A stretch of 64,000 nucleotides of DNA from Candolleomyces eurysporus. Taxonomy: Eukaryota > Basidiomycota > Agaricomycetes > Agaricales > Psathyrellaceae. Positions 22,904 to 33,484 of the stretch are shown here, in pieces; position 1 is the first letter of the stretch; each line of letters opens with the position of its first letter. The stretch is from NCBI GenBank assembly GCA_027579435.1, contig JANBPK010000811.1:186001-250000 (forward strand). Reading direction: 5' to 3'. The notes beneath the pieces are model-generated. The model was not told the origin of the DNA and made no database searches. It worked only from the letters and a program-made list of their open reading frames with translations. The position numbers and the translations under genes are program-made.

Positions 22904-23752
22904 ATGGAACTCCACGATGTTGTGATGGCTGAACCTGAGGATCCAGGTGGTCGCTCAGCTTCCGCTGAAGCTCGAGTCCGATTCGAGGGTTACCCGCCGG
23001 TCTCCGATGTTGCCACTCTCGCAGCGAAATATCCCTCAAGCCTCACAATCAATTCTACCCAGGCAAGCCATCGTGTCGTGGGCTCTGCCAGATCCAGACC
23101 TTCCACTTCTTCCAGTACTCCGAGTAGCTCAAGAGTACCCTCCCCTTCCCCTGGCAAACCACTGGCAAATCGGTCACCCTTATATCAAGGGACCGTTGAA
23201 CGTTGCTTGAAGAGTCCATCCGTACGGGTCAAGGCGTCTCTGCGCTCAGACGTGTGCAGAAATCGGAGGGCCACTGACGGTGCCGCCAACCAATCTTCGC
23301 CTAAGCACCACCGTCCAGGGCATTACAAACCTTATTCGAGTCTTAGGAGTCCTAGAGCCAATAAGGACTCCGTGCACTTCGACGGCTGGGTGAACGATTT
23401 GATGGACGCATGGAAGGAAGCAGATCGTGAGTATAAGAAATTCGAAGACAAAAAGGTCAAAGCCTTGATAGAACTCGCGAAGTATATGAACTCTCCCGAG
23501 AGTCCCGAGTACCTGGAGCGCGACATATCGAAGGAAATCGCCCTCCTGGATTTAAAGTGCGCGCACCAACGACTCAGAAGGATCGAAACGAGACTCGAAC
23601 AAGCTGGCGTCGAATGGGCTGGGTCCATGACAAAAACTGATGGACCTGCGCCAGAAATCCGCTTCCCAAATCCCTTTTCCCGGGGTCACGAGCACGATGG
23701 AATATTTCAAGCCACTTTACCTAGATCTACTGAAGCCTCTGGGTCAGCGTAA
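22904..23752 (+). CDS. Hypothetical coiled-coil protein, tandem paralog A
   Basis: The start at 22904 (MELHDVVMAEPEDPG) is chosen because paralog B begins MNFYDVVMADPD; an ATG 27 nt upstream lacks this support. The order is a short acidic N-terminus, a conserved block (VRFEGYPPVSDVATLA), a Ser/Pro-rich linker (SRPSTSSSTPSSSRVPSPSP), a basic segment ending SPLYQ, then a long charged helix (WKEADREYKKFEDKKVKALI, with RLRRIETRLEQAGVEWAGS). The final PAPEIRFPNPFS matches PPEIRSPHSS in B. No known domain is recognised. After the TAA at 23750 another open frame (SLAPSIGRKRGDASEGDS, to TAG at about 23952) is also echoed downstream of B, so the real C-terminus may be longer through an intron starting at GTAAGA 23748. 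Function unknown. Confidence 0.6.
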   Translation: MELHDVVMAEPEDPGGRSASAEARVRFEGYPPVSDVATLAAKYPSSLTINSTQASHRVVGSARSRPSTSSSTPSSSRVPSPSPGKPLANRSPLYQGTVERCLKSPSVRVKASLRSDVCRNRRATDGAANQSSPKHHRPGHYKPYSSLRSPRANKDSVHFDGWVNDLMDAWKEADREYKKFEDKKVKALIELAKYMNSPESPEYLERDISKEIALLDLKCAHQRLRRIETRLEQAGVEWAGSMTKTDGPAPEIRFPNPFSRGHEHDGIFQATLPRSTEASGSA

Positions 23753-24660
23753 GATGCGTGGGGCCCTTCAGCCTGCAACTCCAGCCTAGTCGCCAAACCG
23801 GCAGTACGGGTCTCCAGGCAACGTTGTCCCCTCGTCCTCGCTTGCTCCTTCCATTGGAAGAAAGCGGGGAGACGCTTCAGAAGGCGATTCAGTCGTCAAA
23901 GTTCCAACGTACACGGTCGGGCGGTCAGAGACTGTAACTGCCACTACTTAGTTATTCAAAAACGCGTCAATAGACTTGTTATTCCAGAAATACTGCTATG
24001 AAAGGTTTCAAATCAAAAGGTAAAGGATGCAATCTAAGTATACCAGTAAGGGACCTTCAACAACTGGCTGGCATGACTGTCAACCGAGACCAGATCAGGC
24101 CATTCGTCGTTTTCGACTCAGAACTCACCTTTCTCATGTGGGTGTCGCGGGGGAAAATTTTATGTTCATTCTAGTCGGCATGATAAGATATTCAAATTCA
24201 TACACTGAGCGTCAGAACCGATATTTTGCCGTCGTAGCATCACAAGAGTCGAGGCAAATCGCACTCCGGTCAGTGGACACTCGCGTTTTTTATTTTGTTT
24301 CGCAGGACAAGCCGTCACTGGTAGCGGCTGCATACTCACTCTTCATATTTCTCAGTCTCTCCTCTTCTCATTATCACAATCTAGTACGGCGATTGATGTT
24401 AACGTCGACGACGCGAATTTGAAGATCACGTCGAAAACGATATCCTCCCTGAAGTCCGACGTCGAAGAAACAGTGGATAATGGTCAGATTGCTGAGGGAG
24501 TGGAAAATCCCATGTTCACGGGCGAAAATTTCTGTTCCTTTGAGCTTTCATTTCGAAGTTAGAAGCCAGTTACCCAGGCCTACGTCAGTCGTCGTGACTG
24601 TTTAAACACCTTTCTGGGCCTCCCGAACAGACGCTCAGAGTCAAAATACTTGGCTGAAGG
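23753..24660. other. Spacer between tandem paralogs
   Basis: The first 200 bp hold the conserved downstream frame described for paralog A. Near 24395-24560 a short plus-strand frame (IDVNVDDANLKITSKTISSL) ends at TAG; it has no visible start and no known family. Otherwise nothing is seen. Confidence 0.4.
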
Positions 24661-25024
24661 GGAGAAAAAAATGGCCGTGAATTTAAAGGCCACGTTGGTT
24701 GAGTCCCAAATCAAAGGCCCAAGCATGGCGAACAATGGTAAAAGTGGGCAGAACTGGAAACGTGACGGAGCGCCGCGGCGCTTACAAACTCCGAAAGAAA
24801 GGAAACGGATCAAAGCCGACCGTGGTAACCTCTGCTGTGGCATTCTGTGGCATTGTGCCGTGGCAATTCTGTTCGCTCTATTAAAGCGGTGGCAGATCGA
24901 TGGTTCCAAACTTTCATCTTGCTTCCCACTGTCGACGTCTATTGCTCCCCTCGTAAAAACCCACACTCAACCCGAAGCCTCTGCACCTCTGATTCTAGCT
25001 TCTGGCCCCTTTAGTCTCCAAGCT

Positions 25025-25969
25025 ATGAACTTCTACGACGTTGTGATGGCTGACCCTGATAATTCCAGTACTGCTCGAGCTGGCAGAAGTGGTACTGGAT
25101 CATCCAAGTTCTTTGGTAGCCGCTCAACTTCTACTGGAACCCGATTTCGACTCGAGGATTGCCCGCCGATCGTCGACGCTACTACCATCGCAAAATTGAC
25201 GTCAAGCCCTGTAGTCAGTTCTCCTCTGGCAGATCACCGCGCCGGTCGCCCTCGCAGGTCTTCTAATTCTTCGAGTGCTCCGAGTAGCCCAAGGCTGTCG
25301 CTGGGATCCCCCGGTGGCAAGCAAGCCCGGTCACCCCTCTACAGACAGGTTTTCAGACGTTATGAAAATCAGAGTCCATATGCAAAGTACAAGAGACTAC
25401 AGCACTCAGGCATGTACGAGCCTGGGAACACCACCGATGGAGGAGCCAACCAATCTTCGTCTATCCCCGGTCCCAGAGATAGTAAGGGGATTGTCCGAAC
25501 TATGGCTGACTGGCGGAGCAACTCCCCGGAGTTCGACGACTATTTGGTGCGCACCTTGGAGGAAGACCTCGAGAAAGCACGGCGTAAGTATCAGATGTCT
25601 AGAGAAAAAGAGGATAGATCCTCGAAAGAGCTTGATGATTACATGAAATCTCCAAGTCCCAATACTCCCGAGTTCCTGGAGTATTTGGTAGATAAGGAAC
25701 AAGCCGTCCTAGCTTCAAAGAGCGCGCACAGCGAACTTAAAATACTTTCCAGGAGACTGAAACGAGCTCGCATCGGACGGGCTGAATCTATCACAGATAC
25801 TGGTGGATCTCCGCCGGAAATCCGCTCGCCGCATTCATCCTTGCCTAAGGGCACAATCTCGGTAGAATATGTCAAGGAATCTTACTTGAATCTGATGAAC
25901 TCTCTGGAGAATCAGGGACACTTCCAGAGTAGGTATAGCCAGCCGCCTTTTGAACGCCCAGGTGTTTAG
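25025..25969 (+). CDS. Hypothetical coiled-coil protein, tandem paralog B
   Basis: This is the direct-repeat partner of the gene at 22904. It starts MNFYDVVMADPD at 25025; the frame extends further upstream but the paralog alignment and promoter similarity favour this ATG. It shares with A the block FRLEDCPPIVDATTIA, the Ser/Pro linker with SSAPSSPRLS, the SPLYR motif and the terminal helix bundle (FDDYLVRTLEEDLEKARRKY, KELDDYMKSPSPNTPEFLEY, LKILSRRLKRARIGRAES). The helical part is predicted coiled coil. Upstream DNA (from about 24720) is homologous to that of A. Divergence is high enough that the duplication is not recent. Function unknown; no secretion signal or membrane span. Confidence 0.65.
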   Translation: MNFYDVVMADPDNSSTARAGRSGTGSSKFFGSRSTSTGTRFRLEDCPPIVDATTIAKLTSSPVVSSPLADHRAGRPRRSSNSSSAPSSPRLSLGSPGGKQARSPLYRQVFRRYENQSPYAKYKRLQHSGMYEPGNTTDGGANQSSSIPGPRDSKGIVRTMADWRSNSPEFDDYLVRTLEEDLEKARRKYQMSREKEDRSSKELDDYMKSPSPNTPEFLEYLVDKEQAVLASKSAHSELKILSRRLKRARIGRAESITDTGGSPPEIRSPHSSLPKGTISVEYVKESYLNLMNSLENQGHFQSRYSQPPFERPGV

Positions 25970-26546
25970 TCGATGTCGTCGCCTCTTTCTTACGCTCTCC
26001 CTCCATCGGACGAAAGAGAGAAGAGTCTGCAAAGGGCGAGTTAGTGGTCAATGTTCAAGCAGTCTCGGTCGTATTTGTATAGACTTAGGTTACTGATGTT
26101 TGTCACTTTCAAGTCTAGTTACTCAGCTAAGTGTTGTGGTTCAGTAAACTTGTATGTTTGTACAGACGTCTTAATAACCTCTTCTGTGACCAAAGCAGGC
26201 CTAAATCCAAACCCCCCAGGCCATCATTGGCAAATGGGAACGCACCATAACCACGGTTTACTCTACACTGAAGGAATTCCCGTCGGAAACGTGAGAAACT
26301 AATACTCACCTTTCTTGCCTCTGGTCGAATTCCGAACGAATGGGACATTTGCGCACTGGGCCTCAAAGCCGCAATCGTGGCAGTTTACCATAAAAAGGTA
26401 CTTACGACTGGGATAGCTCGCAAGACGCGTCACTTCACACATCTGTTTCCTTTGTACTGACTTGCAGGACATTTCCTAAGTGGCTACACCTCCGTTCTTT
26501 GGGGATTGCCACTCAAGCTTTCTTCTAACCCCCTTCACATTGTGGG

Positions 26547-26699
26547 ATGGCTATTAACGTCTCATCATCACTGAAAAAGCTTGGCGGCAAAGGCTTGAGG
26601 CTGCGAGTGGAGGACAATGCATTGACTTTGCAAACCACCAATGATGCAGGAAAATCGATCCAACCGCTGAGAAATTACGGGGTGCCCCGCTATCGCTGA
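26547..26699 (+). CDS. Small ORF, 50 residues, unknown
   Basis: ATG 26547 to TGA 26697-26699 encodes MAINVSSSLKKLGGKGLRL and RVEDNALTLQTTNDAGKS, an alternating pattern suggestive of beta strands. It resembles in style the fragment at 24.4 kb (IDVNVDDANLKITSKT), so both may be first exons or relics of one small beta-rich protein family. No family recognised; may be only an exon or chance. Confidence 0.25.
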   Translation: MAINVSSSLKKLGGKGLRLRVEDNALTLQTTNDAGKSIQPLRNYGVPRYR

Positions 26700-26924
26700 A
26701 GCTGTCGGAAGTGCAACGTATGCTGGTTTGGAGGCAAGGAGCTACAAGACCATCTCCACTAACATCATGGTGTACGTCGCTTTATATTAGTCTCATTCAG
26801 GATAAAATCATGTCGCGAAATCGGACTCGAAATTAATTCGAAATCGCAGCTGTGAACGAGACTATTGGCAGGGAAAATACACATGGCTGGGTCTTTACGG
26901 TGAAAAATATTCCATGACAAACGG

Positions 26925-26988
26925 AGTGGCGAGCTTGGCGGCAGAACCGCGCTACTTACACGCTATGCCCGCTACTCTCAGTAGCGGG
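26925..26988. repeat. Palindromic short repeat cluster
   Basis: 26925-26956 (AGTGGCGAGCTTGGCGGCAG onwards) is related to 29966-29996 by transitions only, and can fold on itself. Just downstream 26968-26988 is a perfect 9-bp inverted repeat, CCCGCTACT-CTC-AGTAGCGGG, whose arm repeats the left end of the 29966 element. Confidence 0.6.
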
Positions 26989-27749
26989 TCTTTATACTCA
27001 CGCTGAGCAAAAAGGTGCACAGCCTTTGTCAGCTGTGTTTCCGCTCCCTCTTGTCTCTCGACCACCATCTCCCTTAGCACCCAGCACTTCGTCGCCTCCC
27101 CGTGCTTTACCAAACCTGTAGATCCGCTTCCGCCCTGGGTCCTTGATTCTCTATACTAGCTCGGTTGTCAACCCTTCAGATCAGTGCTCCCCAATAGCTT
27201 GAGCATCGCCGACCAGCCTCCTGTCTAAAGCTGTTTCACCCCCCCATCCCTTGTTCCCGTACCCTCTTTCATTCGGTAAGCCATTTTCTCTGCTAGCACA
27301 GTTCGTCTCTCTGATCCATACCGCTGTCAAGTTGACTATGCCTTCTTCCTCTTCGTACTGGAGTGCTCACGCTGTCCCTGTCGTTATAAATATATTGATG
27401 TTAAACATTTCATCTACATATGACATAAACCGCGTCGCTCGCCTGATGCAAACCCGTCTTCAGTTGAATTCGTCGCCTGGATGCTCTCCCTGTTCGACTC
27501 CGAACAGCTACCCTTTCGGTAAGGAACAGCTGTATTGCGGTACCATCAGGCTCTCTCCATCTGCAGGAGCTCCTCATCTTTGGGGCCAAAGGGCTTTCTG
27601 CGTCTGCTTGATAGAAGGTTGCAATCATGCATGATACGCTCGAGTTAGCGCCCATTTGCAAGCCACATGGGCGGCCTCGTGCCCGCGTGAATTATATCTG
27701 TGCGATCGATGACTTCAATCTGCAATCGTCTTTTTCTCCTTCCATCACC

Positions 27750-28953
27750 ATGTCTACTGCCTCGAGTGAGTCTGCAAGTGACGCAACCGCATCCTCAGGG
27801 CCTATCCTCCGTCCAAAGCCTGTCCGATGCGGTGGTACCGTCTTCTTCAAGGTGGGTAGAGTATCGATTGATCAGTCCTTTTAAACTCCCAATTTTAGCT
27901 GAACGGTGTCGCAGGTCGAAGAGATCGTCTTCGAGGTTCCTCGATATAGGTTCGCTGAACATTCTGAGGTCTTTGAGGCCATGTTCCAACTACCTGCCGG
28001 AACCGACGGGACTGTTGAAGGACGAGACGAAGACCATCCGATTGAGTTGAAGGGCTATAAGGCGATCCACTTCAATTCTTTGTATAAGGTTCTCTACCCC
28101 ACGTGAGTGCCATAATTACACGCGTAGGTCTGTAGTCAACGATCGACACAACGAGGATAGACCCGACGACCTTATTTCAGGTACCTTCGCATTGGAAAAG
28201 GATGAATGGGTTGGCGTGCTCAACTTATCAACCAGGTGGAGCATGAAGAAGGTGTGCATCATATTTTATTAACAATTCTCCAATGGCAAGTAATGAAGAC
28301 CGCTTCTTCAGATTAGAAAACACGCCATTAACGAGCTCAGCAAGCTTGGTCTGAACCCGATGGAGAAGGTTGATCTAGGTCGAGAGCATCAAGTTGCGAA
28401 ATGGTTCCAAGACGGGCTGAACGAACTTGTGTGCGAACATCCAATCCGACCTTTGACTGAACTCAAGTCTCAGCTAGGGGCGGAGATGGTGTGCACCTTG
28501 TTGTGGATCCGGGACCAAACTCTTCAAACATGTCCCGAGGGACGCTTCACCCTTACGGGTATTACTCTCGGGATGTTCGGGTGCCATTTTGACTGTCAAG
28601 CTGCGATGTTCACGGGTGCTATGTCTTGCTACTCCTGCTCCCAGACAATAGCAGTCAACGATTCAAACGCACTCTATTTAGCTCATGGGTCGGGAAACGC
28701 GGGAATATTCACCAAAGTTCCAGCTGCCGGACCTGTGACGTCACATTTCACCATCAACCTGAGACATGTGATGTGCAGGAACTGCTCGAAGTGCGCCTTT
28801 AGCCTTGTGAACCGCCACTGTCCCAGATGTTCCAGCCTCATTAGCCACGTAGATCTCAGGCTGATACCGGCTCATAGTCCGATGGATGCTTGTCAAAGAA
28901 TACTTGAAGAATTTGGGGATGAAATTGCTAGATACGAATCTTGGGATAAGTAG
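27750..28953 (+). CDS. BTB/POZ domain protein (agaricomycete type)
   Basis: Four exons join in phase: 27750-27851, 27915-28102, 28161-28251 and 28312-28953, giving 340 residues. The BTB fold starts at about residue 35 (VEEIVFEVPRYRFAEHSEVF), with GRDEDHPIELKGY and LYKVLYPT following. Exon 3 adds FALEKDEWVGVLNLSTRWSM and exon 4 IRKHAINELSKLGLNP, a BACK-like helical extension typical of basidiomycete BTB proteins. The C-terminal part has paired cysteines (CYSCSQ, CRNCSKC, CPRCSSL) that could bind zinc. Such proteins are greatly expanded in mushrooms; some act as cullin-3 adaptors, but this one has no proven partner. The acceptor at 28160 was chosen over TTTCAG at 28181 because only it keeps the frame. 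Confidence 0.85.
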
Positions 28954-30228
28954 TCGACTGCCGACATATGGACTTATGTACTGTCCGTTGAGGACCTTCC
29001 AATCCATTGCCTCGAAACACTCACATCCTCCGTTGCTGTCAGCCATCATGCATGCACTCAAGACCGTCACGCATTCTTGCGAGACGCCATGGTCTCCCAC
29101 ATTTCTCGCTTGCGTTCCCCTCCTCCCAAACTTTCATTCATCGTCAGCGGCAATTTTACGCAGTCGTCCCTCTTGGAAACTGTGCTCTTTGCTCATTTTC
29201 ACGGGCTCCCTTTGATGGGCAGAAGGCCTGACATTTTGCGTGCAGTTTTAGATCATGTAATGTCCGGGCAGTGTCTTGCCACCCGCAGCGTTCATCAAGA
29301 TTGCAAGTCAATCCACCAGGAGCCGGATGCTGCCAGTGTAATAAGAACTACCCTTGAATGGTATTTTGAGATCTTGTTAAAAACACCTGTTGTCAATGAA
29401 CAATCGTGCTCATCTCCCTTGGTGACAGAGGCACACATATAAATGGTACAATGTATTAAACTGTAGAGAGAAGGATAAGACACTACGCAAACTGCGATGA
29501 TGCCCGGACTTCTGAGAACGAGAGGTGACAGTAAGCTCTGAAGCAACCGACATGGACGACCCGTCGCTAATACTGTGTAATATAGGGACCAGTGACTCTG
29601 ACACCACGGCGTCGACGGCTCGACGTCGAGATCGCAACGTGAACGGAATAATCGTTGTCGTTCGAGTAAGCAACTATCGTATTTATTGTCGATACATACT
29701 CACTTACGCGACACGAAGAGAGATCAGGGCCCATGAAAACTTCTGGGAAACGCTGAGATATTACGGGATGCCTACTCATGCGATCTTACTGAGTCCCTCA
29801 GATGTCCAGGGTACGCTGATTTGCGAGCAACCATTTCGGAATCACCGACACTCACAGAATGGATTAGAAGACGATTTGGACGATGTGTGTTCTGTTGATT
29901 GTAGCGTAATTGTAAATTGTAGTGTTCAAGTCTTTACGGTGTAGCTTCTCCAAGAGGAGCATTAGAGTAGCGGGCTTAGCGGCAGAGCCGCGCTACCTGT
30001 CGTTATAGAGAATGGCCCTTACCTCCACCAGCTGGCGCTTACCTGGGTGGCCGTGCTAGCGTCAGAGTCATGTGTAGTTTCCGTTTCAGGAACAACACCC
30101 TTGTGTCAAGATCTTATATTAGACTCGTGTGTTCGCTATGCTGTGCTTGTACTCCCTCCTTTCGTCCCTTTCCTTCTTCCGCTTGCCCTCGTTATCAACC
30201 ATCCACATTCCATCTCTCGACATCTCAG
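28954..30228. other. Intergenic with weak ORF 29552-29944
   Basis: A plus-strand frame at 29552-29944 (MDDPSLILCNIGTSDSDT, later IREIRAHENFWETLRYYG in part) is open for 130 codons but has no recognised domain and poor bias. The rest holds no gene. The last 100 bp carries the pyrimidine-rich 5' region shared with NACHT copy 1. Confidence 0.3.
29966..29996. repeat. Palindromic short repeat, second locus
   Basis: AGTAGCGGGCTTAGCGGCAG followed by AGCCGCGCTAC. The outer arms GTAGCG/CGCTAC and the inner arms CGGC-AGA-GCCG form nested hairpins. It matches the copy at 26925 and lies about 230 bp before the NACHT copy 2 ATG. Confidence 0.55.
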
Positions 30229-33200
30229 ATGGCCGAGAGCCCTCCTGCACGCGGTGAAATTTTGCTAAACGCTCACAATTTCCAAATTGGCGGGCAGATC
30301 GACGACATCGTCAACGGAAACTACACTTCCAACGACCAAGCGAGTACGTGATCCTGTGGGCCACGGTTATTTCTCTTAGCTCATGACTTGCGCTACAGCC
30401 CTCATTCAGATTCTCCGGCCGATTCTCGATGCCTCTCACACTCGAGATCGAGAGACGTCTCCCCCAGACTCAGCATGCTTTCCTGGTACACGAATCGATG
30501 TGATACGCATGATCGTCGCCTGGGCCGACAGCACGCTGCTGCGGAATACCCACGTCCTCTGGCTTTACGGCTTTGTGGGATGTGGAAAATCAGCTATCGC
30601 CCTGGCCATTGCTCTTAAATTCGAACGGAGAAACCGATTGGTGGGGAGTTTCTTCTTCTTCCAAAACACAGGCGATAGGAGCAGAATGGCCAGGTTCGCA
30701 ACAACTTTGGCCTACCAACTGGCTGCTGCGATTCCTGAAGCTGCACCGTTCATCAAAAGGGCAATCACGGAGGAATCAGGGCTCCTAAATTTAAGCTTGG
30801 TGGCCCAGTTTCGTCGGTTGGTGTACGAGCCATTCAAAGCCGCTGCCAAGCGGGTTCGGCTCCTCAAGACGTTTCTTCTCAAGGGACCTTTCCTTATCGT
30901 TATCGACGGGCTCGACGAATGTGAGGACCGTAAGGATGTAGAAGCTTTCATTGACGACATGCTTGACTTCTTCAAGAAGAATCCTCTCGTCCCGCTCCGA
31001 TTCTTGATCACCAGCCGGGTCGAACAGCACATCTCAGGCCACTTGAAGAACGATCAAGTCTGTCTGGAGGACCTCGTCAACCATTGTTCCCGCAGCGACA
31101 TTGACACCTTGATGGACGCTTGCTTCGACGAAGAGAAAAACCGAAATCCCGTCATCGGAGCCTACATTCAAGAACACGGGGATTGGCCAACGAAGAAGGA
31201 TAAGGATAAATTGGTCGATCACATTGGTGGTTCGTTCATTTTCGCGTCCGCTCTCTTCAAGTACATCTTGGATCCCGCCGACGACCAATCGACACCGATG
31301 GACCGTCTTCCCCACACCCTCAGCATGAACCCAGGCCTAGATACCCTCTATGTGAAAACACTCTCTCGTTCACAGAATCTTCCCCATTTCTCCGATGTGA
31401 TGTCCACTCTCGCATTAACCTTTGAACCACTTCCAATTATCGGGATCGCAGAACTCCTTGGGATCGAGTGCCTCGAAGTCGTTCGGGTCCTACTCAATCT
31501 GCAAGCAATCATCCACATTCCAGGCACCGACGACCTACCTGTTACAATGTGCCACACATCCCTCCGCGACTTCCTCACGACCGAAAGTCGTTCCAGGTGT
31601 TTCTTTACCCCTCCTTCTTATCATTTCTATCTATCGTATCGCTGTTCTACCTTCCATGATGGGCGGCAACCCGATACTGCTGCTGCTTCTTATAGCATTG
31701 ACCGCTGTGCAGAGCACTTCAAGCAATTCACCCACCTACCACCAGCTGCACAAGGACCATTCCCCCGTTTTCCTCAAACGCCTGACGCTTTCTACGCTCA
31801 CATTCTCGCGAAATCAGAAAATGCCCTTCATTTCTTTGACATTGTTTCGGCCATCGCACTATTTCGTGAGCCGACTTCTGTTGCCGAGATCAGCGAACTC
31901 CTCGGCATCGAAACCGCCAAAGTCGTTCAGGTCCTCGTCAATCTGCAACCCGTCATCAGCATCCGGGAGGATTGTGGCTTACCTGTAGCCATGTGTCATG
32001 CATCCGTCCGCCAATTCCTTACGACCGAAAGTCGATCCGGGCGCTTCTTTGTATCACCTTCATCTCACCTCAAGTTATCCTACAACTACTTCAGCCTCAA
32101 TCTCAAGGACTTGCTAAGCAATCCTCAACCGTTCCCAGTGGTTATTCAATCAAGCAAGTGGCGCGATCGATCCCACTGGCACTGGCAGGAGTTTCTTAAG
32201 GCGAAGTCAGAACCAAGTACTATCTATGATGAGCTTGACCAGCTCACTCACCTTCCCTCCCAAACTTCGTCATATTGTCACATCTTCTCGTTCACTCGAC
32301 TTTTTCTCTGGGTATTCTATGATCCTGAACCCAAACCCCAGAAGATATTGCCCGCCCTCACGAGGTGTTCTGAATCCTTGGCCTTGGCAGCAGAATGTGA
32401 TAACGCACCACACGAATGGCTGCAGTATTCATTTCGTGAGCTTATGATTTCCTGTGTCACGAAGGCCAGCTTTATGGGCCATCTAGAGATACACCAAGAA
32501 CAAGCAATGACCTTGCAACACAATGTGAAGCGCGTAGAAGCGGCAATTAGAGCAAAGGTAGTTTTGCACTTTCTCTTTTATGTATTCTATCTCACTCACA
32601 GCCATGATTTGATGCAGTTTTTCGGTAGTGTTTTGGAGCATTCATGGGATCCGAATGTCAATGAGATCCGCATGGACTGGGTATGTGCCACTGCGTCCTT
32701 CGATTGGATCGTTGAGTGACCCCTTTCACCCTGCTCTCATAGTCGCTTGAGTATTGGACAATTACCAATGCATATCTGGTAAGTTTAAATTCCATTCTCC
32801 TACTGTTGTTTTAGCAAGCTTAAAAGGTCTACCAGGTGTTAAAGTGGATGGTTGCCCATGTACGGGCTAGAACGAACTCTGCAGGGCCAGCTGTCACTTT
32901 TATTGTTAGCCTCAGTTCCACTGGGAACGAGTTTTCGGAAATCACAATCCGCATAGAACCCTACACTCAACCCTCTCCTGCGTAACTCTGTCATCCCTCT
33001 GTAAGAATAGATTCTGTACAGTAATAATTACGAAATCTTGCCCTTTCGATTAAGCCAGAGCACCGAGCGGACAGACCCAGCAGGTATCAAGGTACGTTTC
33101 AAGCAGCTAGATTTTGGTCAAATGAACGTTATCCATTCGGCTGACGATCCGACTTAGACCACTATTTCGAAATCGACGAGGAATTTGTGTCAATGACTGA

Positions 33201-33390
33201 AATAGGTAGAAACCAATACTGTACAAAATGGTACATACTTGCTAAAAACGATCGTGATACCCCAGCAATAAGAATAAGGGTCATACAAGCAGACGAATCG
33301 GAGCGCGCAACAGCGACGATAACATATCATATATATATAACCTTCAAATCCGCCGGCTCCTGGATCGAAACAAAACACCACCCAAACTTT
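30120..33390 (+). repeat. Inverted segmental duplication, copy 2 (NACHT unit)
   Basis: Partner of 3450-6700. Similarity continues about 400 bp past the stop codon, up to the CACCACCCAAACTT stretch near 33390, then stops abruptly. Introns and 3' flank align as well as exons, so the whole unit was copied as DNA, not through an mRNA. Confidence 0.7.
30229..32985 (+). CDS. NACHT-domain NTPase (NLR-like), copy 2, five exons
   Basis: Five exons in phase: 30229-30343, 30399-32557, 32618-32680, 32743-32778 and 32836-32985, about 840 residues. Exon 1 gives MAESPPARGEILLNAHNF then IGG and NGNYTSNDQ. Walker A is GFVGCGKSAIA near residue 85 and Walker B is FLIVIDGLDECED near residue 195. Two tandem post-NACHT modules follow (roughly 31330-31640 and 31755-32090), each with a FxPLPI/FREPTSV helix, a LLGIE helix and CHxSxRxFLTTESRS. 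The small exons add VLEHSWDPNVNEIRM, LEYWTITNAYL and a last exon that ends in a beta-like tail (AVTFIVSLSSTGNE). Reading only the large exon would run falsely into introns and stop at 32719. CpG content is normal here, unlike copy 1. As a STAND NTPase it is probably a signalling switch in self/non-self recognition; the ligand is unknown. Confidence 0.88.
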
Positions 33391-33484
33391 CAGGCAGGAG
33401 CCTAGCCTCTCCACACCAGATCTCGCTGCGGTCGTTTGATCAAGAGGCAGGATACGCCCACTCGTGGCATTCGTGAACTCGCAG

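Noticed and set aside
24650..25024. N-terminal extension of paralog B in the same frame
   Set aside because: The stretch aligns with the non-coding promoter of paralog A, and the paralogs agree on the later ATG.
28954..29442. Open frame after the BTB gene (MRDAMVSHISRLRSPPP...)
   Set aside because: No domain, poor bias, and placed directly after the BTB stop; probably 3' UTR or chance.
32558..32719. C-terminal extension of the large NACHT exon (VVLHFLFYVFYLTH...)
   Set aside because: This is intron read-through; GTAG...TGCAG splicing conserved in both copies removes part of it and restores a shared C-terminus.
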